DNA of 38,358 bases from UMGS1532 sp045542355 (GTDB lineage: Bacteria > Bacillota > Clostridia > Oscillospirales > Acutalibacteraceae): positions 1 to 38,358 of the forward strand of contig JAZQKX010000022.1 in NCBI GenBank assembly GCA_045542355.1. The letters run 5' to 3'. The position numbers and the translations under genes were made by a program. Positions 7,840 through 14,212 of this stretch are shown one piece after another. The notes below the pieces were generated by a model. That model saw nothing but the letters and a program-made list of their open reading frames with translations, was not told the DNA's origin and did not search any database. Within the stretch, counting starts at the first letter, position 1. Every line of letters starts with the position of its first letter.

Positions 7840-9333
7840 TTATCTGACCTTTACCTTTTTATAGTCGCTCCAACTGCTGTAAATCTTCTTGCCTTTCACG
7901 GTTTTGTAAGACCTCATTTTCACATAATAGGTCTTTTTGGATTTCAGCTTTTTTACGGTGGTGGATTTAGTGCTTTTCTTCTTTATAGTAACCGTCTTTT
8001 TGTTTTTGGTAAATTTCTTGTTTGTGGCAAACATTATCTGGTAGCCACTTGCAGTGGAGTTCTTTTTCCACTTAACGGTTACACATTTTTCCTTTTTGGA
8101 TTTTGCCGAGCTTACGGCGGTCTTTTTCGGTTTGATTTTAAAGGTGACCTTGCGAGTGCCTGTGTATTTCCCTTTACCCTTGATGGTTATGGTGGCGATA
8201 CCCACCTTTTTGTTGTTTTTATAGGACAAGGTATAGTCAGTACCCTTTTTCAGCCTTACGCCGTCCACCTTTACGGTGGGGTTGGGCTCGATACTTTTAC
8301 CTGTGTAGGTCTTGTTGGATACCGAGATTTTAGCGCCTGATAGCTTGGTTCTCGGTAGCTTATCTTCGTATATGGTAAGCTGATAGTCACACCACATGCA
8401 GCCGTAAACCATTTTGCCTTTTGCCGTGTAGGTGGGCGCCACGTATTTCACAAAGACTGTAAATTCATGTCCCTCGGCAGGGATGGAACTGCTACTGCCG
8501 GCGAGTATCTTGCCACAATCGGTACATTCATCGTGGACAAGGCTATCCTTTATACAGTCGACGGGGGTGTCATAAACCATTTTATAGTTGTGGTTGTCGT
8601 TTGTAGGGATATCCTTTGAAGCCTTTTTGTAGCAAAGTGAACACTGACCCAGCATAAGTCCTGTGGAGCTACAGGTGGCAGCAACCTCCTCCCACCACTT
8701 GTAGCTGTGGGTACAGGGGTTTGCAAAGGTTATGTTTTCGGAATACTCCAAGGATGTGTTTCCCGCCATAAAATGAATCTTATTCCAGGTTCCCTCCCAG
8801 CCATCGAAATAGATGTTCACATCCACGGGAACATCCAGAAAGGCGTTTTCGTGGATATAAACAAGGCTTTCGGGAAGAATAATTTGGGTGAGGGAGGTGC
8901 AACCGTTGAAGGCGTTGGAACCGATGTAGGCGAACCCTAAGGGTACGTAGAGAGAGGAGAGAGTGGCGCAATTTGCAAAGGCATAGTCCCCCAGCTCAAC
9001 TTGACCCACACCAAGGTTGACGGTGCGCAGATTGTGACAGCTTCTGAAAGCGGCAAAGCCAATGGAAAACACCGAACCCGAAAGGGTAAGGCTGGTTATA
9101 TCGCTTTGGGCAAAGACCAGCTCGTCAATTTCTATGAGGGAGCAACCGCCCAATTCATCGGGAATAACCACATCCGTGGAGTTGCCCTTGTAGGAACGAA
9201 TGGTGGCAACGCCATTGGCAACGGTATACTCAAAATCCGAAGCGGTGGCAGATGCCGACATCGGCAGACAGCTAAGGGCCATCATAAAAACAAGAAATAA
9301 GGCTATAAGTTTTCTGCATTTGGATTGAGACAT
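7840..9333 (-). CDS. Secreted BspA-like LRR protein with Cys-x2-Cys repeats, Ig-like and Fn3 domains
   Basis: A 497-residue protein read from the ATG at 9333. An ATG three codons upstream overlaps the only Shine-Dalgarno (GGGAG, 9343-9347), which is spaced 9 bases from the 9333 start. A signal peptide covers residues 1-29 (LIALFLVFMMALSCLPMSASA). LRR_5 repeats at about 32-190 carry the IgsnAFngCtsLtqIiLPesl pattern. About three His/Cys units follow at 210-320 (CTHSYKWWEEV..C..G....QCSLC). Then a bacterial Ig-like domain at 325-400 (VSNKTYTGKSIEPNPTVKVDG) and a Lys-rich fibronectin type III domain to the end (SGYQIMFATNKKFTK). No sortase signal or C-terminal anchor is present, so it is probably released or held by the basic C-terminus. 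Its domain set is a shorter version of the protein at 1-3128. Function unknown. Confidence 0.88.
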   Translation of the reverse strand: MSQSKCRKLIALFLVFMMALSCLPMSASATASDFEYTVANGVATIRSYKGNSTDVVIPDELGGCSLIEIDELVFAQSDITSLTLSGSVFSIGFAAFRSCHNLRTVNLGVGQVELGDYAFANCATLSSLYVPLGFAYIGSNAFNGCTSLTQIILPESLVYIHENAFLDVPVDVNIYFDGWEGTWNKIHFMAGNTSLEYSENITFANPCTHSYKWWEEVAATCSSTGLMLGQCSLCYKKASKDIPTNDNHNYKMVYDTPVDCIKDSLVHDECTDCGKILAGSSSSIPAEGHEFTVFVKYVAPTYTAKGKMVYGCMWCDYQLTIYEDKLPRTKLSGAKISVSNKTYTGKSIEPNPTVKVDGVRLKKGTDYTLSYKNNKKVGIATITIKGKGKYTGTRKVTFKIKPKKTAVSSAKSKKEKCVTVKWKKNSTASGYQIMFATNKKFTKNKKTVTIKKKSTKSTTVKKLKSKKTYYVKMRSYKTVKGKKIYSSWSDYKKVKVR

Positions 9334-9550
9334 TCTGCGCATCTCCCTTCGGAACTATTGTTTTTATTTCATTTTACCATACATTTTATTTCAAATCAAT
9401 AAACCTACAAAAGTTTCGGGTGTATGCACAATTTGGGAGAAATTTTTTGTGCAGATTGACAGGCGGTGGAGTCGGTTTTGCGGAACGGAAATGGAATAGA
9501 GCCGCTTTGGAGTTGCGTATATGATATGTAATATATACCACATAAAACTG

Positions 9551-9579
9551 TTGATTTTTTCCGGTGGGTGTGTTAAAAT
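9551..9579 (+). promoter_or_regulatory. Promoter of the oadB operon
   Basis: -35 TTGATT (9551-9556), 17-base spacer, -10 TAAAAT (9574-9579). A GGAGG Shine-Dalgarno (9606-9610) then precedes the ATG at 9622. The rest of 9334-9550 shows nothing recognisable. Confidence 0.65.
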
Positions 9580-9621
9580 TTTCTTGTTAAAAAACAACTT
9601 CTAACGGAGGAAATTGGTCAA

Positions 9622-10746
9622 ATGGAAATTTTGTATGCTAACCTATTGGATTTCAGCGTTGGTAACTTAATAATGCTGCTTATCGGCGCCATTCTTATTT
9701 ACCTTGCCATCGCAAAGGATATGGAGCCAACCCTGTTGCTTCCTATGGGCTTTGGTACGTTGCTTGTGAATATTCCCGGTGCGGACGTTATACATGAAAA
9801 AATAGTGGACAACGTTGTTATGGAGTCGGGCGCACTCAAAACCCTCTATAATGCGGGTATTGCCAACGAGCTGTTCCCTCTGCTTTTATTTATAGGTATC
9901 GGCGCAATGATCGACTTCGGTCCTTTGCTTACCAATCCTAAGCTTATGATATTCGGCGCGGCGGCACAGTTTGGCATATTCTTTACCCTTTGTATGGCAT
10001 CTATATTCTTTGCCGACAAGGATGCCGCATCCATCGCCATCATCGGCGCGGCAGATGGTCCTACATCCATTGCTGTTGCCAACACCCTTGGTTCGGATTT
10101 CGTTGGCCCTATCACAGTTGCCGCCTATTCCTATATGGCTTTGGTGCCGGTTATTCAGCCCCCTATCATCAAGCTTCTAACCACCAAAAAAGAGCGCCTT
10201 ATCCGTATGCCTTACGAACAGAAGTCGGTGTCTAAACTCACCCGCATCATGTTCCCCATAATCATCACAGTTGTTGCTTCTGCGATTGTTCCTCAGGCGA
10301 CCGGTCTTATCGGTTTCCTCATGTTTGGTAACCTTATTCGCGAGTGTGGTGTTCTTAATCAGCTTTCCGACACCGCGCAAAACACTCTGGCAAACCTTGT
10401 TACAATATTCCTTGGAATAACCGTTGCGGTTAATATGACCGCAGACAAGTTCTTAAAGCCTCAGACTCTCCTTATCATGGGTCTTGGTCTTATCGCCTTT
10501 ATCGTTGACACCGCAGGTGGTGTACTTTTTGCAAAATTCCTCAACCTCTTTATGAAGAAAAAGGTTAACCCCATGATTGGCGCGGCGGGTATCTCCGCAT
10601 TCCCCATGTCGGGTCGTATCGTTCATAAGATGGGACTTAAAGAAGACCCTCAGAACTTCCTGCTTATGCACTCCATCGGTGTTAACGTTTCCGGACAGAT
10701 TGCCTCGGTTATTGCAGGCGGTATCATCCTCAACATGTTTGGTTAA
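9622..10746 (+). CDS. oadB: Sodium-translocating decarboxylase beta subunit (OadB/GcdB/MmdB family)
   Basis: A 374-residue polytopic membrane protein with about 9-10 hydrophobic segments. Family motifs are intact: FIGIGAMIDFGPLLTNP, IIGAADGPTSIAVAN (whose Asp is the proposed sodium and proton ligand), AAYSYMALVPVIQPPI, FGNLIRECGVLNQLS and the C-terminal MHSIGVNVSGQIASVIAGG. The subunit decarboxylates carboxybiotin on its partner and couples this to sodium export. The substrate (oxaloacetate, methylmalonyl-CoA or glutaconyl-CoA) is set by an alpha subunit that is not in this window. The start at 9622 has GGAGG 11 bases upstream. The next gene follows after 15 bases and looks like the gamma subunit. 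A biotin carrier and carboxyltransferase must be encoded elsewhere if the pump is functional. Confidence 0.93.
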   Translation: MEILYANLLDFSVGNLIMLLIGAILIYLAIAKDMEPTLLLPMGFGTLLVNIPGADVIHEKIVDNVVMESGALKTLYNAGIANELFPLLLFIGIGAMIDFGPLLTNPKLMIFGAAAQFGIFFTLCMASIFFADKDAASIAIIGAADGPTSIAVANTLGSDFVGPITVAAYSYMALVPVIQPPIIKLLTTKKERLIRMPYEQKSVSKLTRIMFPIIITVVASAIVPQATGLIGFLMFGNLIRECGVLNQLSDTAQNTLANLVTIFLGITVAVNMTADKFLKPQTLLIMGLGLIAFIVDTAGGVLFAKFLNLFMKKKVNPMIGAAGISAFPMSGRIVHKMGLKEDPQNFLLMHSIGVNVSGQIASVIAGGIILNMFG

Positions 10747-10761
10747 TAGGAGGTAAAAATC

Positions 10762-10971
10762 ATGTTATTGTTATCTAAAGCTGTTGAAACAGTTGCCAAT
10801 AAAGCCACAGAAAACGCAGGCGGTCTTTCGGAGCTTTCCTTTGCCCCCGAAAGAGTTCTCGAAATGCTTCCCCGAATGGGAATCGGAATGCTGGTTATAT
10901 TTGTTGTTATCGGCGTAATCATACTCGCCACCGCTTTAATCAACAAGCTTTTTGCCGGCAAAGGCGAATAA
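10762..10971 (+). CDS. OadG-like small membrane subunit of the sodium-pump decarboxylase
   Basis: A 69-residue protein with one membrane helix (GIGMLVIFVVIGVIILATALI) preceded by a short helix with LEMLPRMG, followed by a basic end NKLFAGKGE. This fits the gamma (OadG/GcdC-like) subunit, which bridges alpha and beta and often has an N-terminal helix and a charged tail. The family is poorly conserved, so the call relies partly on position 15 bases after oadB, with its own AGGAGG. It lacks the long Pro/Ala hinge and the His-rich C-terminus of Klebsiella OadG. A terminator follows. Confidence 0.75.
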   Translation: MLLLSKAVETVANKATENAGGLSELSFAPERVLEMLPRMGIGMLVIFVVIGVIILATALINKLFAGKGE

Positions 10972-10981
10972 ATTAAAACAC

Positions 10982-11020
10982 ACAACCCCCGGATGCTATA
11001 GCACCCGAGGGTTGTTTTTT
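10982..11020. terminator. Terminator shared by the oadB operon and abrB
   Basis: ACAACCC..CGG (from 10982) pairs with CCGAGGGTTGT, then TTTTTT (plus strand). On the minus strand the hairpin is followed by a GTGTGTTTTAATT tract, and the abrB stop overlaps the hairpin's edge at 11019, so it probably serves both converging transcripts. Confidence 0.8.
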
Positions 11021-11189
11021 ATGCCTGTTCTTTTGTTTTTGAGGGGTTAGTTATGATTATGCCCTCGTCGGTTGCGGTGAGTATAACCTTAGAGTCAATA
11101 TCAATATTATACATCTTCCTCATATCCTTTGGTAACACTATTCTGCCAAGCTGGTCAACCGTCCGTTCCACGATAAATTCTTTAGTCAT
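11019..11189 (-). CDS. AbrB/SpoVT-type transition-state regulator, short form
   Basis: A 56-residue protein read from ATG 11189 (MTKEFIVERTVDQLGRIVLP). This is the swapped-hairpin AbrB DNA-binding fold, with the signature VDQLGRIVLPKDMRK, and only a short tail (TNPSKTKEQA) instead of the usual multimerisation domain. The frame is open further upstream to 11267, but those 26 residues cross a terminator-like hairpin and are not AbrB-like, so the inner ATG is preferred. It has AAAAGGA with only 3-4 bases of spacing, which is tight. AbrB-type proteins bind bent AT-rich DNA as dimers and control growth-phase genes. The unusual leader is described separately. Confidence 0.85.
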   Translation of the reverse strand: MTKEFIVERTVDQLGRIVLPKDMRKMYNIDIDSKVILTATDEGIIITNPSKTKEQA

Positions 11190-11201
11190 TTTCCTTTTAA
11201 T

Positions 11202-11354
11202 AAAAAAGTGCGCAACCGAAGCTACGCACCGAAAAACGCAGCTTGTTGCGCCAACAACTTTCAACATACCTTATGCCAGAACGTGAAATAAGACTGCGTT
11301 TTTACCAGAGTAAAACACATTCTGACAAAAAAGTATTAAACTGAAAGTGTTGGC
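11202..11354 (-). promoter_or_regulatory. Structured abrB leader with terminator hairpin and competing pseudoknot pairings
   Basis: On the minus strand a hairpin with arms GCGCAAC (11245-11251) and GTTGCGC (11210-11216), plus an inner AAGCT/AGCTT pair, is followed by ACTTTTTT, only about 12 bases before the abrB ATG. Upstream, GCCAACACTTTCAG (11341-11354) can pair with TTGAAAGTTGTTGGC (11250-11264). AAAAACGCAG (11294-11303) is exactly complementary to CTGCGTTTTT (11232-11241), which sits inside the terminator. The order a-b-a'-b' is a pseudoknot and would exclude the terminator. The pairings are seen directly; regulation is inferred. Confidence 0.55.
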
Positions 11355-11360
11355 AAGGTC

Positions 11361-11389
11361 ATAATACCACAACAAAGAACAAAATGCAA
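11361..11389 (-). promoter_or_regulatory. Candidate promoter of abrB
   Basis: On the minus strand -35 TTGCAT (11384-11389), 17-base spacer, -10 TATTAT (11361-11366). This would start transcription near 11354, giving a leader of about 165 nt that begins exactly with the first pairing segment. Confidence 0.55.
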
Positions 11390-11437
11390 TACTTTTGCCA
11401 AAAATTGTTAAATGGTTACGCTGTTTGATATAAACAA

Positions 11438-11495
11438 GAAAAGCCCTCGCGTTGGAAGACACTTCGTAAGAAAGTTGTCTTCCAACGTTTTTTAT
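11438..11495 (+). ncRNA. Candidate small RNA with its own promoter and terminator
   Basis: No plus-strand gene precedes it. A possible promoter (TTGTTA 11405-11410, 18-base spacer, TATAAA 11429-11434) leads to a start near 11440. About 10 nt later a perfect 12-bp stem (CGTTGGAAGACA 11450-11461 with TGTCTTCCAACG 11476-11487) ends in TTTTTT (11488-11493). The product would be about 55 nt, mostly the hairpin. It could instead be an orphan terminator insulating the abrB promoter. Confidence 0.35.
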
Positions 11496-11580
11496 AAAAG
11501 GAAAAACACTTTCAATTGATGAAAGTGTCATAGTAGGTTACATACTTTAAAATGATACCTATCTCAAAGATAAATGTATT

Positions 11581-11762
11581 AAGTGATATTGTGAGACAGG
11601 TCTCACAGTGATATTGAAACCTTATGGTTTCAGTGATATTATATTCGCCCTAAAACTGCCGAAGGCAATATCACTTGGACGGAGTCCAAATATAACTGCG
11701 TAGCAATACAACTCGCCGTAAGGCGAATATAACTGAGGCACCTTCCTTACGGAGGGTGCCTC
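11581..11762. repeat. Array of small hairpins separated by AGTGATATT units in inverted halves
   Basis: The left half has AGTGATATT three times (11582-11590, 11607-11615, 11632-11640), separated by hairpins GTGAGACAGGTCTCAC and GAAACCTTATGGTTTC. The right half has the reverse complement or near copies (AATATCACT 11667-11675, AATATAACT 11689-11697, AATACAACT 11705-11713, AATATAACT 11726-11734), separated by hairpins TGGACGGAGTCCA, GCGTAGC and CGCCGTAAGGCG. A stronger hairpin (11735-11746 with 11751-11762) closes it. The spacer units of the two halves can pair, giving a tree-like fold. No coding frame is present in 11500-11800. Similar hairpin arrays are, to my recollection, common between genes in gut Clostridia. 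Confidence 0.75.
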
Positions 11763-11799
11763 TTGGAGGGCTTTTCAATATTTTTAGGAGGATTGTTAA

Positions 11800-12477
11800 T
11801 TAATAATTCTCTGCTCTTACTTCAAAGTAGCTCTGGGGATGGTTGCAAACGGGGCAAACCTCGGGAGATTTCTTGCCCATTACAAGGTGTCCGCAGTTGC
11901 GGCATTCCCACATGGTCTCCTCTGCCTTTTCGAAAACAGCTTTAAGCTCAACGTTGGAGAGAAGTTTGCGGTATCTTTCCTCGTGGGTCTTTTCAATGGC
12001 GGCAACGGCGCGGAACTGCTCTGCCAATTCGTGGAAGCCTTCTTCGTCGGCATCCTTAGCGAAACCGTCATACATGTCGGTCCACTCATAATTTTCTCCC
12101 TCGGCGGCGGCGGCAAGGTTCTTTGCGGTGTCGCCAAGCTCACCCAAAGCCTTGAACCAGAGCTTTGCATGTTCCTTTTCGTTGTTGGCGGTTGCCTCGA
12201 AGATGGCGGCAATCTGCTGATAGCCCTCTTTTCTTGCAACAGAGGCGAAGTAGGTGTATTTGTTTCTTGCCTGAGATTCCCCTGCGAATGCGGTGAGTAA
12301 GTTCTGTTCGGTTTTTGTGCCTTTGTAGTTCATAGTTTTTTCTCCTTTTATTTCAGTTTTTTCTTCTTTGATTTCTTCGAATTTGGTTGCGGGTGCATGG
12401 CAGAGGGGACACTCGTAATAGTCGTTTAATTCTCCCTCATGAATGTAGCCGCAGATTTTGCACTTGAATTTTGCCAT
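11800..12477 (-). CDS. rbr: Rubrerythrin with an extra N-terminal rubredoxin-like domain
   Basis: A 225-residue protein. Residues 1-36 form a rubredoxin-like iron site (CKICGYIHEGELNDYYECPLC). A Lys/Glu linker (37-48) leads to a standard rubrerythrin from M49: the diiron four-helix bundle with NLLTAFAGESQARNKY, ATANNEKEHAKLW and AAIEKTHEERYRKLL, then a C-terminal rubredoxin (CRNCGH..CPVCNH). Rubrerythrin reduces hydrogen peroxide in anaerobes using electrons passed through rubredoxin iron. The N-terminal addition may be a built-in electron donor. AAAAGGAG (12342-12349) sits 8 bases before the M49 codon at 12333, so a normal-size rubrerythrin may also be made from an internal start. It begins 22 bases after perR and shares its promoter. 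Confidence 0.95.
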   Translation of the reverse strand: MAKFKCKICGYIHEGELNDYYECPLCHAPATKFEEIKEEKTEIKGEKTMNYKGTKTEQNLLTAFAGESQARNKYTYFASVARKEGYQQIAAIFEATANNEKEHAKLWFKALGELGDTAKNLAAAAEGENYEWTDMYDGFAKDADEEGFHELAEQFRAVAAIEKTHEERYRKLLSNVELKAVFEKAEETMWECRNCGHLVMGKKSPEVCPVCNHPQSYFEVRAENY

Positions 12478-12499
12478 TTAATATCTACCCTTTCTTAAT

Positions 12500-12868
12500 T
12501 TAATTTTTACAGTTGGGACAGCTGCCGCAGAACACCAACTGATAATCTTCAACCTGAAAACCCTCATTTAGCTCTTCATGAAGAGATGATTCGGGAAGCC
12601 GGAAATCATACACGTTGCCGCAGTATCTACATCGGAAGTGGGCGTGGGGATATACCGTGAAGTCGTATCGGTCGGGGGCGTTGGCAACCTGCACTCTCAA
12701 AATATCGCCGTCGTCTGCCAAGTTGTTGAGATTTCGGTAGACCGTGCCGCGACTGATGTTTGGACATCGAGCCTGTACGCTATCGTAAATCTCCTCGGCG
12801 GTGGGGTGATTATGGAGAGAGCGGACGGTTTCTAAAACCAAGGTGCGCTGAACGGTGTTCCGTTTCAT
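12500..12868 (-). CDS. perR: PerR-type peroxide-responsive Fur family repressor
   Basis: A 122-residue Fur-family protein. The winged helix covers residues 1-75 (HPTAEEIYDSVQARCPNISRGTVYRNLNNLADDG). The metal-sensing part has RYDFTVYPHAHFRC, matching the PerR regulatory Asp and His pair, and VYDF with the second Asp. The structural zinc site is CRYC near the middle and CGSCPNC at the end. Asp rather than Glu at the first ligand position favours PerR over Fur; this is a family argument. The ATG at 12868 has AAGGAG. Encoding rubrerythrin directly downstream fits a peroxide-defence operon. Confidence 0.9.
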   Translation of the reverse strand: MKRNTVQRTLVLETVRSLHNHPTAEEIYDSVQARCPNISRGTVYRNLNNLADDGDILRVQVANAPDRYDFTVYPHAHFRCRYCGNVYDFRLPESSLHEELNEGFQVEDYQLVFCGSCPNCKN

Positions 12869-12883
12869 TGATAATCACTCCTT

Positions 12884-12933
12884 AATAGGAATTGTTACTA
12901 TTTATATTATACCCATAATTCTCCTTTTGTCAA
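12884..12933 (-). promoter_or_regulatory. Consensus promoter of perR-rbr with a possible operator
   Basis: On the minus strand -35 TTGACA (12928-12933) and -10 TATAAT (12906-12911) match the consensus fully, with a 16-base spacer. Just downstream an imperfect inverted repeat AATAG..CTATT (12884-12902) overlaps the expected start and could be an autoregulatory PerR site, although it matches the classic Per box poorly. Confidence 0.7.
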
Positions 12934-13050
12934 GAGTTTTTTGAAGAATTTTTAAAAAAATATTTTGGCTATGTCACACATATATATATTAAAAAGGAAA
13001 TTTCCGCATAAACTATAACTATGAAATTATAAAAACGGAGGAAATAAATT

Positions 13051-13380
13051 ATGCCAGACCTTAGTTGTTCAGTTGTGGAATGTGGCCACAATGCCCACGG
13101 ACTTTGTAATTTACAGCATGTTGACGTATCTGCAGGGGGCAGAGTTGCCGACACCTGTTGCGCCAGTTTTACCGCCATGAGGGATTTAAGCTTTCTCGGT
13201 GCCGCCAACTCTGTCAATCCCGACAGAGCCAGATACGAAACAGGGGTAAAGTGCAGTGCGAGAGACTGCCACTATAATTTCAGCGAGTGCTGCAGCGCCG
13301 ACAGAATTAAAATCGTCTGCGGTTGCGAAGCGCACGGCTGTGGTGACACCAAATGCGCGACTTATAAGCCGCGAGGATAA
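13051..13380 (+). CDS. Cysteine-rich protein with two DUF1540 domains
   Basis: A 109-residue protein made of two DUF1540 units: residues 4-43 (SCSVVECGHNAHGLCNLQHVDV..DTCCASF) and 66-107 (VKCSARDCHYNFSECCSADRIKIVC..CATY). Each has about five to six cysteines in the C-x5-C-x6-C pattern of the family. DUF1540 proteins occur in clostridia and some bacilli. Metal binding is likely from the cysteine pattern, and the role is unknown. The ATG has ACGGAGGAA at good spacing. It is divergent from perR and adjacent to the peroxide operon, which may or may not be meaningful. Confidence 0.85.
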   Translation: MPDLSCSVVECGHNAHGLCNLQHVDVSAGGRVADTCCASFTAMRDLSFLGAANSVNPDRARYETGVKCSARDCHYNFSECCSADRIKIVCGCEAHGCGDTKCATYKPRG

Positions 13381-13415
13381 TTTAGAAATTAGAAATTAGA
13401 CATCATGAAAATGTC

Positions 13416-13463
13416 AGCCGAACAGGGAAACAGGCAAAACGCCTCCTACTTGTTCGGCTTTAA
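13416..13463 (+). terminator. Hairpin after the DUF1540 gene
   Basis: AGCCGAACA (13416-13424) pairs with TGTTCGGCT (13451-13459), with an inner AGGC/GCCT pair. The following T tract is short (TTTAAAATATT), so termination strength is uncertain. Confidence 0.55.
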
Positions 13464-13485
13464 AATATTAATGTTTCATTTTTAC

Positions 13486-13514
13486 TTTACAAAACGGTAT
13501 TATTAAAGTATAAT
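13486..13514 (+). promoter_or_regulatory. Promoter of plsY
   Basis: -35 TTTACA (13486-13491), 17-base spacer, -10 TATAAT (13509-13514). The plsY ATG at 13547 follows an AAGGAG Shine-Dalgarno ending at 13534. Confidence 0.75.
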
Positions 13515-13546
13515 ATTAACGTTCAAGAAAGGAGTGTCCCTGTTTT

Positions 13547-14146
13547 ATGTGGTACTACTATTTGATAGAGATTGCGTTTGGATATTTAATGGGTTCTGTG
13601 AGTCCCTCGGTAATACTTTCTAAATTTGCTTATAAAAAAGACGTGCGTGACGAGGGCAGCGGAAACGCGGGAGCAACAAATGTCGCAAGGGTTTTTGGAA
13701 TGAAAGCAGGGTTTATAACCTTAGGGTTAGATGTCCTCAAAATCGTGATTCCAATGCTTCTTGGCATGTGGCTGGACGGCGACCGCGGTGTGTGTGTTGC
13801 GGGTATCGCGGGAATTTTAGGCCATTGCTTCCCCGTGTTTTTTAAATTCCGCGGAGGTAAGGGTGTGTCGGTTGCGGCTACAATAGCTATGTTCCTTGGT
13901 TGGCAAGTTTTGGCGATAGGCCTCTCGGTGTTTATCATAATTGTGCTTGTAACACGAATTGTCTCAATAAGTTCTATTTTTGCGGCGCTAAGCCTGATTG
14001 TGGCAACCATGATTTTCGCGGGTGACAATACATATAAAATAATATTGGTATTGGTGACGGCGGTGCTGATAATATTTATGCATCGCGAAAATATTGTAAG
14101 ACTTGTACACGGCGAGGAAAAGAAATTCACCCCCAAGAAAAAATAA
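13547..14146 (+). CDS. plsY: Acyl-phosphate:glycerol-3-phosphate acyltransferase PlsY
   Basis: A 199-residue membrane protein with five or more hydrophobic segments. The three PlsY motifs are present: GSGNAGATNVARVFG (residues 37-51), GHCFPVFFKFRGGKGVSVAA (glycine-rich active-site loop) and MHRENIVRLVHG near the C-terminus. It uses acyl-phosphate made by PlsX to acylate glycerol-3-phosphate, the first step of phospholipid synthesis, at the cytoplasmic face of the membrane. It stands alone between a promoter and a strong terminator. The C-terminal tail is Lys-rich (KKFTPKKK). Confidence 0.97.
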   Translation: MWYYYLIEIAFGYLMGSVSPSVILSKFAYKKDVRDEGSGNAGATNVARVFGMKAGFITLGLDVLKIVIPMLLGMWLDGDRGVCVAGIAGILGHCFPVFFKFRGGKGVSVAATIAMFLGWQVLAIGLSVFIIIVLVTRIVSISSIFAALSLIVATMIFAGDNTYKIILVLVTAVLIIFMHRENIVRLVHGEEKKFTPKKK

Positions 14147-14162
14147 GTATCAAAAAAAGTAC

Positions 14163-14204
14163 GCTTCCCAAATCCGCCAAATTTCGGCGTTTGGGAAGCT
14201 TTTT
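14163..14204. terminator. Bidirectional terminator between plsY and the O-acylation operon
   Basis: GCTTCCCAAA (14163-14172) pairs with TTTGGGAAGC (14190-14199), with further CCGCC/GGCG pairing inside. TTTTTAAATT follows on the plus strand and ACTTTTTTTGAT on the minus strand. Confidence 0.85.
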
Positions 14205-14212
14205 AAATTGCG

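Noticed and set aside
9391..9597. Minus-strand 68-residue frame before oadB
   Set aside because: Overlaps the oadB promoter region, has no ribosome site or recognisable domain.
11019..11267. Longer abrB start at 11267
   Set aside because: The added 26 residues span a GC hairpin with T6 and do not resemble AbrB; the inner start fits the family.
11271..11531. Minus-strand 86-residue frame upstream of abrB
   Set aside because: It crosses the abrB promoter and a perfect terminator stem, and has no recognisable domain.
11581..11762. CRISPR-like array
   Set aside because: Repeat units are only 9 bases, spacers are short palindromes, and orientation inverts halfway.
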